From Sitta carolinensis (lineage: Eukaryota; Chordata; Aves; Passeriformes; Sittidae): a stretch of DNA of 64,000 nt. Each line of letters opens with the position of its first letter. Within the stretch, counting starts at the first letter, position 1. The notes beneath the pieces were generated by a model. The model was not told where the DNA came from, searched no databases, and saw only the letters and a program-made list of their open reading frames with translations. The stretch covers positions 21,867,870-21,931,869 of the forward strand of contig JAVUNC010000006.1 of assembly GCA_032173965.1 (NCBI GenBank), given 5' to 3'. Made by a program: the position numbers and the translations under genes. This document shows positions 11,139 to 23,800 of this stretch, one piece after another.

Positions 11139-14100
11139 ATTAGCACAGGAGGTGTAGTCAGGGCTCCCCTTCCTCCCTTTCCCTGGCTGTACAGCAGCTG
11201 GGCTGATGTTTGCCTGGTGTTTAAGGGTTCAGAGCTGTCAAACTGCCTCTTGTGATCCATCCTGGAGATCCTGTGGGGCAGTGGCAGCACAAATGCAGAG
11301 TGTCATTGCTGGGGTTTGAGCTCTTACAGGCATTTCCCACACCTAGGATATCAATCCTAATTGCCATTTATTCTTCTCATCCAGCTGTATCTCTATATCT
11401 TGTTTACTGTCACTCTGCACTAAGCTGTTACTTCAAAGCATTTGCCTTGAATAATCACAATCAGTAAACTGCATAACAGCTTTGTTAAATACTCTTCCCT
11501 CATAGTGTCATTCCTGGGAAGAAAAGACAAGCAGGAGCTGCGCATGTTGAATCCAGATCTGATTTCAGAGATAGCAGGCAGCTAAATTGTGTGTACTCTG
11601 TGTTTGGAGAAGTTTGGGACTGCTTTTTTTTTTTTTGGGATGGCCTTTGTTCGAAAGCAAGTCCTGAGTGAATCAGTGCCTGAATTCTGGCACCAGGAGA
11701 TAGATAAAAACCTCACCATCCCTAAATAGGAGGGTGAAAATGATGTGGAATTTCTTTTCATAAGCATAAGTTGTCTCAGCATGTGAAAAATTAGCTCTGT
11801 GCTGCAAACTCCACCACTTGCAGACTGCTAGAACAGGCTGAGAACAGACTCTTGCAAGTGTCATCCCTTTAGGGCTGTCAATGAAGAAAAATATTCATCC
11901 CCTGAGGCTCTGTCACAGAGCAAATATATTAACTAGCAAAAATAAATCATATTCTTTCTAATAAAATATTCAATTGCTTGTTTGTTCTAACAAACACAAG
12001 AAATGGAGGTTTAATCAAGGAAAATAAGACTTTCCATCAGACCACAAGGTATTCTTGGGTAGAATTCTGCTAATATGCTTGAATAATTCTGGTAATAGTA
12101 AGACTGAGCCATCCAGAGAGGGAAGCTCTTATGCTGATTTAGCCACGGCATTTGGGGAGACAAAGAAATAGCCAGATTAGCTCCTCAAAATAATAATTTA
12201 TGAAAGTTTTGCTAATGTCTCGTCTTGGAGCCCGACAGAGCCATGTTTTAGGTTTCTGCTCTGTTTATTTATTTGGAAAAGCAGATGTGGTAATGAATTG
12301 GTGAGTAACCAAAGCAGAGGGAGGACTCAACCTGGCTGGGGGTTCTCCTGATGATTGCTGTCTAGGAGAGCAATTTCCCTCCTTCCACATATCAGGGCTT
12401 CACATTTTCCTCATCACACAGAATTCCTTTCATCCAGACAGACTGACACAGACTCTCAGGCTGAAAATTGGCACTCACAGACACAAACTGTCTCTGCCTT
12501 TCCCCCCCAAACCCCAATCCCCACACCTCCCCCCTGCCAAAGCCAGCACTGTTCCAACCCCTTGCTTGAACAGACTGGAAAGCCTCCACCGAAGTTTTCA
12601 TGAATAACATTGCAATTTTTGGAGCCAATCCAGAGCCAGTTTGAAGATAATAGGAACACTGAGTACTAAATAACACACTGACAGAAGACATGACACCATG
12701 CTGGCAGAAGACATGTGTGCATGACTTTTATAGTAACCAGGGCACTCATGGCTTGGGACTCAGAAAACAGCAAAGGAAACTATTGGAAAAAAAGGCCATT
12801 TTTTTATATCTTGTGACTTTAGCTGGAGAATATCATGTGCATTACAGGAGAGAGCTGGTGTCCTTTGCAAAAAGCTTCTGTGCAGAAGCTGGAGCTGGGT
12901 CTCCTGGTTATCTGATATTCAGAAGTCATGTGGAGATTCCTGGTATAGATACTGGATAGGAAATTCTGCTAAAATGATCATCTCTGAAAATTAACAATGG
13001 TGGATGGTGTATAAAGGCAATTGATAGGCTTCAGAGTCATCACCTGATGGAAGGAGAGCCTGACCATCTCCACCTCTTCGAGTTATTTAAAATGTCTGAT
13101 TTTCCCCCATTTGCTAATCTTTAACCTACAGTCCATATGATTCTGCATGTCCCACTGCCAGAGAATATCCAAGAGTATCTAATTCTGCCAGAGACTATCC
13201 AAGCCCTCTTCCAGTATGGTATCTCAACTGAAATTCCAAGTTAAAATAATTGTCCTGGAAGGGGGAAAAAAATCACTTATGCATAGTGTTTTCTGGAATC
13301 TGTATCCCAACTCAGAAACCCTCAAGAGAAACACAAGGCTTTAGAGCAAGCCCTTCCCAAAGCTGATATGTTTAGACTAAGGAGTTCAGCTGGAGGCAGT
13401 GGCAGGTCAGAGACTGAGGTCATGTTCTTGATTATGGCCTGGTCAGTGATTACTTAATATTCTTCATAATTAGGAGTTAAACAAGAGGAAAAAAAAAGGA
13501 AAAATATCTCAAAGTTGTGGACCATCGGTTCTCCTGTAGGAAAAATCCTAGGGCTGTGGCCAGGCTTGAAGCTGGGCATTGCACAAATCCTTGGATGGGT
13601 CTGGAAGGCTTTTCACGTCACTGGGCCCAGACTAAACCAAGGGCAGGGCCTTGTTTTTAAACATCCCCAACTCCCAAACTCTGCATGCTGCCCTAGGAGA
13701 GGTGCTTTGTGATGTCCACCAGCTCGTGGTGCCAGCTGGGTTGTGATGGGGTGGGCCATGAGGAAGGTTTGTGTCCCACTGCTGTCCCTTTGCCGACACT
13801 GGTGCTGAGAGGGGGAACGCTTCACCATGGCGTGGAGCTGCTTCAGCTTTTATTGCTCGTACAGCATCAAGCACTCTCACTTCAACAGGAGATTATTTCT
13901 GTTTGAAGCCTCAGCCATACTCTGTAACACTTAGATACAAAAAGGGCACAGAAAGCAAAGCATGGAGGAATTAAATTATATATTATATATGCGTGCGACC
14001 GAAGGAACCTGGCGTGAGCCCCATGTTAGCTGTGAATATCTGTTCCACTTCATGAAAGCCCTTGCCTCCATTTATCACTATTTTCTAGTGATACCAGTGG

Positions 14101-15312
14101 GTGTTTGTGCACACTATCTGGAAGAGGACTGAATTCTGCAGCGTTTTCTCAGGCAAAACCCCTAGCCAGGAGCAAAGGCTCTGATGACAGTCAAGAAACA
14201 TCTCTAATCACAAGCACTCTTTACAGGTGATTGCTTATGTATTAGAGATGCAAATGAGGGTTTTGTTTCAAATGAGGTAAATCTAAGATTAAACTCCCAT
14301 CGAAGAGTAAATGTTCCCTTTACCTTTCATGTGTAGTAGCTTGAAAGAGCCTACACAACAATAAATTGCATTACAGAAGCTCCCACTGACACCACCATAT
14401 GTTAGCAGTCTCTGTTTTGAAGGGTTACAGCTTGGTTGTAAGAATTTGCTGTGGACTGAATTTTGGCAGTCTCTGCTGGGTAGTTAGATTTTAAAACACA
14501 GCTACAAATGCATCCCAGCTCCTCAGGATCCATCCCAGAAAGGGCAGAGTAGGAAAGAGCAAAGCAGGATGAATTTGAGTTTGGCGCTTACACAACTAAG
14601 AGCGATGTGGAGAAATGAAAATGTGTGTGGTGGTAACACCCACTCTGAACACCTCTCCCTTCAGGAAAATATTAAATATTGAGCTGTAAACCACAACGGG
14701 GGGAAGAGCTGCCTTCTGGCACTGTGGCCTCAGCAGGTTGCAGCTCCTGGGGCTGTGGGAAGACGATGACCTGTGTTATTCATGATCAGCTTGCAATGAG
14801 AGCCCCGTGGAAAGGGGGGGTCAACAGAGGAAGGCTCAAAGTTGAGGAGCAGACAGTTGGTGGTGGGGGTTTTTTCTATAAGTCCTGAGTCATGCTGCCT
14901 TCCCGTTCTCAGTTCTTGGCTGCGAGAAAAATGGACAGAGTTCCCATCAGGAGCAGGTCCTGTGGGGGCCCAGCTGTGCTGGGTGTCCACAGGGAAAGAA
15001 AGAAGGGGGTAGAAGTTTGTAATAAAACTGTTTAAAGAGAGAAAAGAGTAAGGAACATCAACCACTCTTTTTACTGTGTTTATATTCATTGTGAGGTTTT
15101 AGTGCCTTTTTAGGTGACTGGGCTGTTGCTGATTTGAGATGAGGGAGGCTCAGCCCCTTCACAAAACGTTGGGCTCCATGGGACAGGATGAATATTCACA
15201 TCTGCACGGTGGGAACCTGTGCCTTCTTTTAGCCTAGCTGGATGTACCTATGAAGTCATGGAAGATGGGGATTGAAGGGAGGTCAGGGTGCATCTGCTCC
15301 ACCCTACTTACA
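11139..15312. other. Non-coding stretch, mostly unassigned
   Basis: No gene or named repeat was found. A short imperfect direct repeat (ctgccagagaatatccaag type, about 30-bp period) lies at about 13155-13203. The most element-like part is 12000-12300, listed separately. Confidence 0.4.
12000..12300. promoter_or_regulatory. Candidate conserved regulatory element
   Basis: Repeat-free sequence with spaced core motifs (GCTAATATGC, GAATAATTC, AGATTAGC, AAATAATAATTTATGA) and low redundancy. It resembles vertebrate conserved non-coding elements, but this is a judgement by eye. Confidence 0.25.
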
Positions 15313-15576
15313 GCTCATAAAATCCTAGAAGGTTTGAGTTGGAAGGGACATTAAAGACCATCTAATTCCAAGTCCCTTGTCATGGGGTACCTTCCACCAT
15401 CCCAGAGTGCTCCAATCCTCATCCAACCTGGCCTTGAACACTTCCAGGGATCCAGGGGCAGTCACAGCTTCTGTGCCAGGGCATCATCACCCTCACAGCC
15501 AAGAATTCCTGCCTAATATCCCATCTGAACCTACTCTCTGTAAGTTTAAAGCCACTCCTCCTTTTCCTATCAATCA
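15313..15576 (-). mobile_element. CR1 LINE fragment (3' end)
   Basis: The reverse-complement CR1 end is clear: ggtttgagttggaagggaca, 'caacctggccttgaacact', 'tccagggatccaggggcag', then the 'cctaatatcccatctgaacc' block, ending in the 'ccattcccccttgtcctatc' equivalent. Confidence 0.92.
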
Positions 15577-16412
15577 GTTTTGAATTTAGTTGGTGCTCTG
15601 GCAGGTATGGGTGAATATCTAGCAGGAAGGTTTTTTTCTTGACAACCTTCTGAAGATATCAGTTATCTTGGTCTTGTTCCTGCTTTTGATCCAGAAAATC
15701 TGATTACTTGGTGCCATTTGGATACTCCTAGCCGGAAGATTTAAAAAACCCCACAAACGTTCAGGTATGTGACCAAAGCAGCAAATTTTGTTTGCATGGA
15801 GTCCCAACAGACCACTTCAAACAAGGAACTGGAGAAAGACATCTGTAAAACGTGTTTCAGGCCCTGGATAGGCTGACTTATCCTGTGGATGTGCTCCTTC
15901 CTGGCTGCTGACTTCTCAGAGGATGCAGAGAGACTCTTGTGTGTCCTGCTTGGACAACTAAAACAGGGTTGGAAGGGTCAAAGTGTGAGCAAATTCTCTG
16001 AATCTGCCCGGGATGGCTGTGCAGAGACATGAGCTGATACTTTTGTGGCTGCCTTTACCACACACCCTGATTTTCTCTGCTGAGCAGTCTCCTGAGTTGC
16101 TTTTACAGGGACGATCTAATGTGTTGTAGGAAAAGTAAAGAAATTAAATAGCAAGTGTTCCACTTGACCAAAAGGTCAAAGTCTGGGCGATTAAAACGCT
16201 TTGTTATTTTAAGATCAGGGAATGTCACATAACCATTATATATAAATGGCAAAGCTTCTGTGTGTGCTGACTGCTGAAAAGCCTCACTCACCCTGTCCTT
16301 GGGGGTGCCACATGAATCCTCTTTCCCGAAGCTGTTCCCACCTCCTACAAATAGTTCCTCATGGATGGCAGGCAAAGTAACCCGTACAGCCAGAGAGATT
16401 CCATACACTTTG

Positions 16413-16505
16413 GAGAATCACAGAATGCTTTGGGCTGGAAGGGACCTTAAAGGCCACCCAGTTCCAGCCCCCTGCCCTGGGCAGAGGCACCAGCCACAGC
16501 TTCCC
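16413..16505 (-). mobile_element. CR1 LINE fragment (extreme 3' end)
   Basis: It starts with the reverse complement of the CR1 terminus (aatcacagaatgctttgg, gctggaagggaccttaaagg), followed by 'ccagccccctgccctgggca'. The copy is very short. Confidence 0.88.
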
Positions 16506-16701
16506 TTTTCCAGTTCTATCTGGGCAATGCTGTCATTCTTGCACTGTTGTTCTTACAGCGTTCGGTGTTTTCTCTTCTTGTTCCCTCTAAGTTAAAAACA
16601 GCAAAATTGACATAAAATATAGGGACTTTGTAATGCCAATTTTTGTTCTGGAAATGCCCCACTCCTTTCAAGTGGGTGACCAGTGGTTGGGGCCATGCAG
16701 C

Positions 16702-17138
16702 TGTCCTGCTTTAGGAATGGAACTCCCCAGATCGGTGCCCCCATCCTCCAAACCACACCCTGCTCGCTCCCGCTCCCCTGTCTTTCCTCCCTCTCTCCAC
16801 TGCAGAGGGATGAGGAGGAGAATTGGAGGCATAAAAATAAAGATCAAGGGTTGAGGTAAGAGCAATTTACTGAAAGCAGCAATGAGACAAGGAAACAAGC
16901 ATTAACAGCAGCAACACTAAGGAGAGGAAACAAGAAAAGACACGATTCACACAGAAACCCCTCTGATAACAAACAATACTGGACGGTTTCCTCCGCCACG
17001 AGAGAGAACCTGTTCTCCTTGGAAGAGAACCCCTTTCTCCTGGCCCCACCAATGAGTGAGGGGGTACAGAATAACCTCTGGATCCTGGCCATGCCCCTCC
17101 TGCCAAAAATTAACCCTGTCCTGGCCAGAACCAGGACA
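16702..17138 (-). mobile_element. Solo LTR, avian ERVL-type
   Basis: On the minus strand this 437-bp element begins TGTCCTGG and ends CAGGACA, giving a perfect 7-bp terminal inverted repeat. It contains the features of chicken-type ERVL LTRs that I recognise: an opening 'tggccaggacagggttaat', a late 'ctcttacctcaaccc' segment followed by 'tctttatttttat', and a GGGAGCGGGAGCGAGC-like stretch near the 3' end. The flanks are gcagc (16697-16701) and acagc (17139-17143), a 5-bp target duplication with one mismatch, the length ERVL uses. No internal retroviral coding sequence adjoins it, so it is a solo LTR left by LTR-LTR recombination. The family name rests on memory of the chicken consensus. Confidence 0.85.
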
Positions 17139-18090
17139 ACAGCAAACCCAAGAATGGCTTTGCCTTGATTTTGACTGGACTTTGCAGATCTGCTGAGCAG
17201 GGACTGAAATGTCTCTGACCCACACGGTGCTGGGATGCAACTGTGAGGCATAAATAAATGCCCACAGAAAGCCAGGATGATATACTTAGCTTTTGCTTCT
17301 ATCTTTCCACATCAGGGAAATAATAGGATGGGGTGTCAGTGGATTAATGAAGTATTTATTTTATTTGACAGTTTGCAAATATTGTTATACAAGTGGATCG
17401 TTCTGCTTTGGACTTTAGGTGGTGTTAGATTTGGCTTTAAATGATGAAGTCCAGGACACTGATGGATGAGAATGAGAAAAGGTCAGGAAGGTCATTTACA
17501 GTTAAAATAAATACCTTGAAGTTCAGATAATTCATAATCCTGGCCCTCAAATCCTGCCTGTTATAGAAATGTATTTAACAATAATACTGACCTGAAATAA
17601 ACTCTTTGAATTAACTGCTTTTTTCAAGTGTGTCAGACAGAGCTGGAAATTCAGGAAGGATGAGGTCTGAGGTCCCAACAAAACAGTCTCACTCTGCTGG
17701 TATCCCCTAACACACCCTAGGATGTCTTCTTTTAATGATAATATGCTTCTTTTTCGATTCTACATGCATTTCTTCTCCAATGGATTCTTGAAATTGAACT
17801 TAATCTTCTGCTGTGAAGAAGATATCAGAAGGGTCAAAAGAAAGAAGAGAAAAAATATATTTTCACATGCATTTTTTAAATATGAATAAAACACGTACAA
17901 AGCTTTATAGCCTGGCCAGAATAGAGCTGTGGGGAGATGCTGAACTCTCCTTCTTTCTCCCTGCATTCCCATCCCACGCTTATTTTCTCTTCTGCTTAGG
18001 GGGAAGAGATACAAAAAGAGCAATTTGTCCTTTGCATGCTGTTTTGAGAGTTGAGGGAGTGTCTTGACTCACTCACGAAATGATGAATTA
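17139..18090. other. Non-coding stretch, nothing recognised
   Basis: AT-rich sequence with no gene and no identifiable transposon. Confidence 0.4.
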
Positions 18091-18180
18091 TAGATTCATT
18101 GAGCAATAGGGCTGGAAGATACCTCCGAGACCTCCAGTGCTGGAAATTGCACTGTCTCACCAGATAATCTGTTCCAGCGT
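18091..18180 (-). mobile_element. Possible degraded CR1 terminus
   Basis: The segment 'gattcattgagcaatagg' followed by 'gctggaagatacctccgaga' resembles the reverse-complement terminus of an older CR1 subfamily. The match breaks down soon after, so the call is weak. Confidence 0.35.
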
Positions 18181-18471
18181 GTCACCATCCATCTGTTAAG
18201 CAGAGGATCACAGCACCAGCTTTTGCCTTGGGCCTTCAGTGCTGGGCAGGCCAGGGCTGCTCTCTGCTGAACAGGAGATTGGTGAACCTGCTTTGCTCCT
18301 TGCACACGGATTATTTGTATTTTGGCACTTGTGCAGGGCAGGGGCTCCTGGCCAGACCCCTGGTACTCACAGCTGACATAAACAGGGCACAGAAAGTGTC
18401 TTAGAGAGTCCTCTTCTTCCTCTTCCTCCTGGTGATGGTGCTCAGGAGGTGTGGGTGGGATGTTTCAGTCT

Positions 18472-18858
18472 GAGGAGGAGCAGCTGAGGGAGCTGGGGGG
18501 GCTCAGCCTGGAGCCAAGGAGGCTCTGGAGGAACCTTCTGGCTCTGCAGAACTCCCTGGGTGCAGCCAGGGGGATTGGGCTCAGCTCCCCCAAGGGACAG
18601 GCTGAGAGGGAAACAGCCACAAGTGCTGCCAGGGGAGATTTAGATTGGCTATGAAGGAAAATTTCTTCCCCAAAAGGGTTGTCTTCCCCAACACAGGCTG
18701 CTCAGGGCAGTGGTGGAGTGCCCACCCCTGGAGGGATTTAAAGCCCTGAGGTTGTGGCACTGGGGACACGAGGGAGAGGTGGCCTTGGCAGTGCTGCATC
18801 AGCAGTTGGACCCCATGGCCTGGGAGGGCTTTTCCAGCCTGAATGATTCCTTGGTTCC
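18472..18858 (+). mobile_element. CR1 LINE fragment (3' end)
   Basis: It follows CR1 3' UTR in sense orientation: agctgagggagctggg, ctcagcctggagccaaggag, 'ccttctggctctgcagaact', 'gccaggggagatttagattgg', 'ggagggatttaaagccctg', and the terminal 'ttccagcctgaatgattcc'. It ends 61 bp before the solo LTR at 18920. Confidence 0.93.
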
Positions 18859-18919
18859 ACTGCCTCTGTCCTCCAGGTGAGAGCTGATGCTGCATGTGGA
18901 GACAGGCAGGGAGCCCCAG

Positions 18920-19216
18920 TGTTGTCCCTGAAAATCAGCCTTCTGATTTGTTTTAGTATAGTGCAGTCAGTTCTCATGAATTGTAAGATAAACAAGGATC
19001 ATGTTTGCATTCCTTTGTAAAAGATATCACCTGATGGACTTCTCAAGTAACCAGTGAAGATGGAGAGGTGGTAACTTCTCTGTCCAACCTCTGATTACTG
19101 TCCAGAAACTTATAGATACGAGGTCAACAATAAAAGAGAGAGTTCTTTTCTTCTTCTTCCTCTCTCACTCCGACTCCGTGGTGTCTGTTACGTCTCTCTG
19201 TAACATCTCAGTATCA
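18920..19216 (+). mobile_element. Solo LTR A, ERVK-like (6-bp TSD)
   Basis: A 297-bp element begins TGTTGTC and ends TATCA, flanked by a perfect 6-bp duplication CCCCAG at 18914-18919 and 19217-19222. A 6-bp duplication is characteristic of class II (ERVK/alpha-betaretrovirus-like) integrases. It carries a TATA-like TTATAGATA at about 19110-19118 and an AATAAA at 19129-19134. A second copy lies inverted at 25598-25893. The first ~230 bp (U3) of the two match with about a dozen differences by eye, but the last ~65 bp (R-U5) differ strongly. No gag, pol or env sequence is attached. Confidence 0.9.
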
Positions 19217-20496
19217 CCCCAGGACACCTGTCCCCTGTGCTGTGTCACCTGCTGGCTGGGGCTGGGTCACCTGCAGGACTGTAGCTGTGGTTTGTGCTCC
19301 TCCTTCTCTGGCTGCACCTCCTCACCAGGCCCAAAGGAACACGGATGTCCCACTGTTTATCCAGTGAGAAAATGTGTTTGCACCGACCCACCCTCCAAGA
19401 CACTTCCACAGTGGGGCAGTTCAGAGCTCTGCAAAGAAAGGGCTCCTCCAAAAAAAAGAGAATTTTTTTCTTCCCTTATTGCCTTCTATCCCAACACACA
19501 GCATTATTCCAGCACAGAACATGTGAGACTTATTCCAGCTGCCTCCTCACCGTGCAGATTGTGCACTATTTATACATTATACACACATGCTATTTAACGT
19601 ACTTTTCATTTTTTTAAGAGCAGCCAAAGAATCTTTTGCTAACACAAATCTTATTTTCACATGTGGCTTTGTATAATGAATTTTTCAAAGATTTCCACAC
19701 CTACTCTAAGTGAAATTATATCTTGAGGAAAGTATAGCTTGATTGTTTATTCTGAACCATGTCGAAGCTCCTGCCTTTCCTGTTTTAATCTAAATTGCTC
19801 TTTTGAATGTGTTTTATATTAGAATTTGGAAACAGATACAGTTCTTTTATTTTTATTTGTTCTCCTTTTTTTCAATTATTTTTTTTTTACACACAAGCTT
19901 GAATGCAACATAATTATTATGGCTGTCTTTTTGCCATTTACAAAGGAAATATACACTCTGACAATATCGCGTGCACCAAATCAATGAAATATCCTGTGTT
20001 TTCTATTCATTAAGCCCCTAAAGCACTATGCACAAATTCCCTGACTTTAATTACACACCTCAGGGATGTGCAGGCCAAAAAGGAGGCAGTCAGACAAAAA
20101 AGCCTAGTCTCTGCCAAAAGGGAAAAAAAAAAAAAATTACTGGTAAACATTTATTTTCAGCGGGGAAATCTGCTATTAATTCATATAGTGACTTTCCCCA
20201 GCTGAAATAATGAGGAAAGCCAAGTGAACCAAATGTTCACAGTGAGCAAACATGAACAGTAGGAAGTCAGCCCATCTTGTATTTACATGTTTATCCCATC
20301 AGCCTTTGAAGAACGTTTTCACAATTCTTTTTTATTTTTTTTCGTGTGTGTCTGTGTGTGTGGAGTGTCAACGTTTTACTCACACTCCTGAGAGGGTGGG
20401 GGGTGACTCATTAACAGTGAAAGGAATTGGATCTCAAAAAGGTGCCCAGATTCAGCCTGTCCCCTCTGGAAGAGGGGTTTAAAATCAGAGTATAAT
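19217..20496. other. Non-coding stretch, nothing recognised
   Basis: AT-rich with several T- and A-tracts and a short TG microsatellite (about 20344-20361). No gene was seen. Confidence 0.4.
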
Positions 20497-20808
20497 GAAA
20501 TAACAGAATGGTTTGGGTTGGAAGGGACCTTAAGACCCATCTTGTTCCAACCCCCTGCCATGGGCAGGGACACCTTCCACTAGACCAGGCTGTCCAACCT
20601 GGCCTTGGACACTGCCAGGGATGGGGCAGCTTCTCTGGGCACCCTGTGCCAGGGCCTCCCCACCCTCAGAGGGAAGAATTCCTTCCCAATATCCCATCCA
20701 TCCCAGCCCTCTGGCAATATGAACCCATTCCCCCTTCTCCATGCTCTTGTCCAAAGTCCTTCTCCAACTCTATTGTGGCCCACTTGGCTACTGGAAGGGA
20801 CTCTCAGG
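20497..20808 (-). mobile_element. CR1 LINE fragment (3' end)
   Basis: A near-consensus reverse-complement CR1 end: 'agaatggtttgggttggaag', 'ccaaccccctgccatgggca', 'caacctggccttggacactg', 'aagaattccttcccaatatc', then 'cattcccccttctccatg' and a degraded 'ggcctactggaaggg' part. It is among the least diverged copies in the window. Confidence 0.95.
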
Positions 20809-23800
20809 CCTTCATCTCCTGCTGAAATACAGAGGGTGGCTCCAAGGACCCCCAGGGTCTGAATGTGCCCATCTGAGCTGCAGGAATATTTGGGCACACA
20901 CCAGGCTGGAGGCTTCTGCAGGCGCTGGCAGTACAGGACTTTTCCCCTTACGTATTGAACATGCTCATGCCTCCAAAGGTATTCCCTCCCTCTGCTGTGG
21001 GGACACTCCAGCAACCTTTATTTGGTTCCTTGGCTGGGAAAAGACAAAAGCCAGACATCACTTACACAAAAGAAGAGCTGCATTTGCCAGTACATGAGCT
21101 AGACACCAAATGCTGCACTCCATGGGTGCTTCAGCTCAGCAATCCTGACCAGCAAAACGCCTGTAGCTTCACAAGAGATGTGTGTGATGGTCACAGCCTG
21201 TTATAAAAAAAAAACAAGAAGGAAACAAAATTCATCATTATTTGGACTGTCACCTCCTTCAAGCAGGGTAGAATCTTTTCTTTATTGGAGCGTGCTAATG
21301 AAACATCTTGACTTTTGTTCCTCTTGGAAACCCCCAAGTACACCAGGCTATTTTCTGTAGCATTTTGTGATATTGTATTCAAGATGGGCAGAGATCCCTC
21401 AGACTGCAAAGGAAACCGGTTGCATCTTCATTTTAAATTGCATTTTTAGTTTCACTGTGGCTCTTGATGGGGCTCTGGGTGCTCTGCATCATGGGCAGAA
21501 CACTCTCAGGTTTGCAGGATGATGTGGCTGTTTATCCAGAGCAGGGAGGACAGAATTGGCATCCATTAGGCAGGGAGCATGTTCAGATATTTTCAGGACC
21601 TGTGATTAGTCATTTGAAAAATAGTAAAGCAACTTAAGCAAATTTCTTCACTTTTTTTTTTTTTTTTTGGTTTTTTGTTTTTGTTTTTGTTTTGTTTGTT
21701 TGGGGTTTTTTTGTTTTTTTTTTTTTTGTTGTTGTTTTTTTAACTGGGTGGGTAGGCTTGTACAGTAGAACAGAGAAAGTTTGTGCAAGTTCTCCTACCA
21801 AAAAACCCAGGAATATCAGAGAATTTTCTGGCAGATATAGCTCAAGTCAGGTATCCACAGGTAAAAGAGTCAAAAATCTCCTGCAGGCACTAAAGCAGAA
21901 TAAGTTTAACTATGGCTGATGGTAAACAAATCTGTTTGGGGGTTAGTGCCTGTGGAGATCCTGAGTATTAATGGTATTCCACTAAAGTGGCACATTTTAA
22001 AATGAAATTTTTGGATTTAAATGAAAACCATTAGTAAGGAAAAGATGCATCTGGGCAGAGATGTAGATGGGTAATGGTGTCTCTGGCCTGAAATTTCCTC
22101 GTGATGGGGCTTGAGATGATAGCAGGCTTTTCCTGCTATTACTGGGAGGTTTTTATCCCTTAACCCCAGTAAGTATAAGCTAGCATCACTCCTTGAGTTT
22201 TGCTTTTTCGGAATTAGCATCTACCAAAGCCCTCCCTAAATAAATTTTTAGCAGATACATCATTTTGTTAGAATGAATAAATGAATAAAATGTATGCGCG
22301 ATCTCTCTCTTTTTCCCATTCTATAAGAAGAAGCAATGCCCTATTAATTTTGACAGACAACTTGGCATTAGCCACTTTAAAATCCAACATGGGATAAAGT
22401 TCTGCATTACTAGTCTTTCTACATTTTTGTCAAGAGATGAGCATTTTGCCAGATTTTTTAATAATACGCCAAGAGCTTTGTCAGTCAGTTTGTTTAGCTC
22501 TGCCTGGTTATGCCAGTATTTTTCAGCTCTCCTGCTGTGTGTGCCACTGCCCTTCACTGCTTTTCTAGCTCCTCCCCTGCAATTAGACAAAGTCAACATA
22601 GCAGAGTCAGGCTGAGCAGCCCCGAGGTACCTGCAGCTCTCAAGCATCCAGATTCACAGTCCGGACCAACGGGCTTTGCTTATTCACCGCATCACTTCCT
22701 CAATTAGGACTTTTTTTATTATATCTCAGCTATTTATCACAGGCACAAGAGATGGAACAGATAGCCCTAAACACACTTTAAGTCCTCACCTAAGTAGAAG
22801 GAAGCGGGGGGAGAAATTATCCAGAAAGAAGCAGGAGCAAATGCATAAGGCAGCTTGCAACCAGGAACCAGTTACCATGCCTACTGAAGCCTGTTCTAAA
22901 GAATGTGTTGGCTGACACACAGAACTCAATGAAAAGATGAAAAAAATGTGCAGGCAATACTAGTTTGGCAGGGATGGTGGGGAATCTGAGACAGAGCTGC
23001 TGGTATGGAAGGATCTCACTGCATGCAATTTGCAAACATGCCAATTCAATGGCATGTGATAGACACTAGATGGAATTTAAAGGTCTTAGGGTCTTAGAGA
23101 GCTGGAATCGCACAAGGAAACTGTGGGTATTAAAAATAGCAATCCTTTTCACCAAACCTTGTGCCTCAGATTTGAATTCAACACTGTTGAGAGAAATCCC
23201 TGCCATCTCTCCCAGGCACGCTTGAAAAATTGCCTGGATGTACCTTAATTCTGCTGTATCTTTACATCCCAGTAAACACATGGCACCAGCGCCGCTGCCT
23301 TTCCAAAGAAATTCCCAGGGCTTCCTTTGTGTGTGTGTGGATGTGTGTTTTGAAAGGGAACTGGCTGCCTAACAGGACTTATACAGCAACTTCAGGCAGT
23401 TAACTTTTATGGGATTTCCAAATTTTTCCTGGTGAGTGAGGAGAAAGGGCAGTCAGGCTGGGGAAGGGAGAGGAAGAATTATGTGAGGGCTGAGTTTTTT
23501 GAGGGGGGTGGTGCAGATGGTTGGGTTCAAGTGCTTCACTATGAGTCCACACTTTCCTCCAAGTGAAAATCTATACCAAATACAGTGTACCATTTATAAA
23601 AGTCCTTTATGTTTTTTAACACTGCTCATCCATTTATTTTTTATTTAGTATATATGTGTTTGTGTGTGTATTATTTTATGCCATGTGATAAAGGTTTGAA
23701 AAGTGGGGGCACATGATTGAGACCTTGGAAAAGATTTCTCTAGAAGGGGAGCAGAGTACTCATTTCTCAGCGTCTACTTGGTGGCTTTTTTCAGCCCAGC

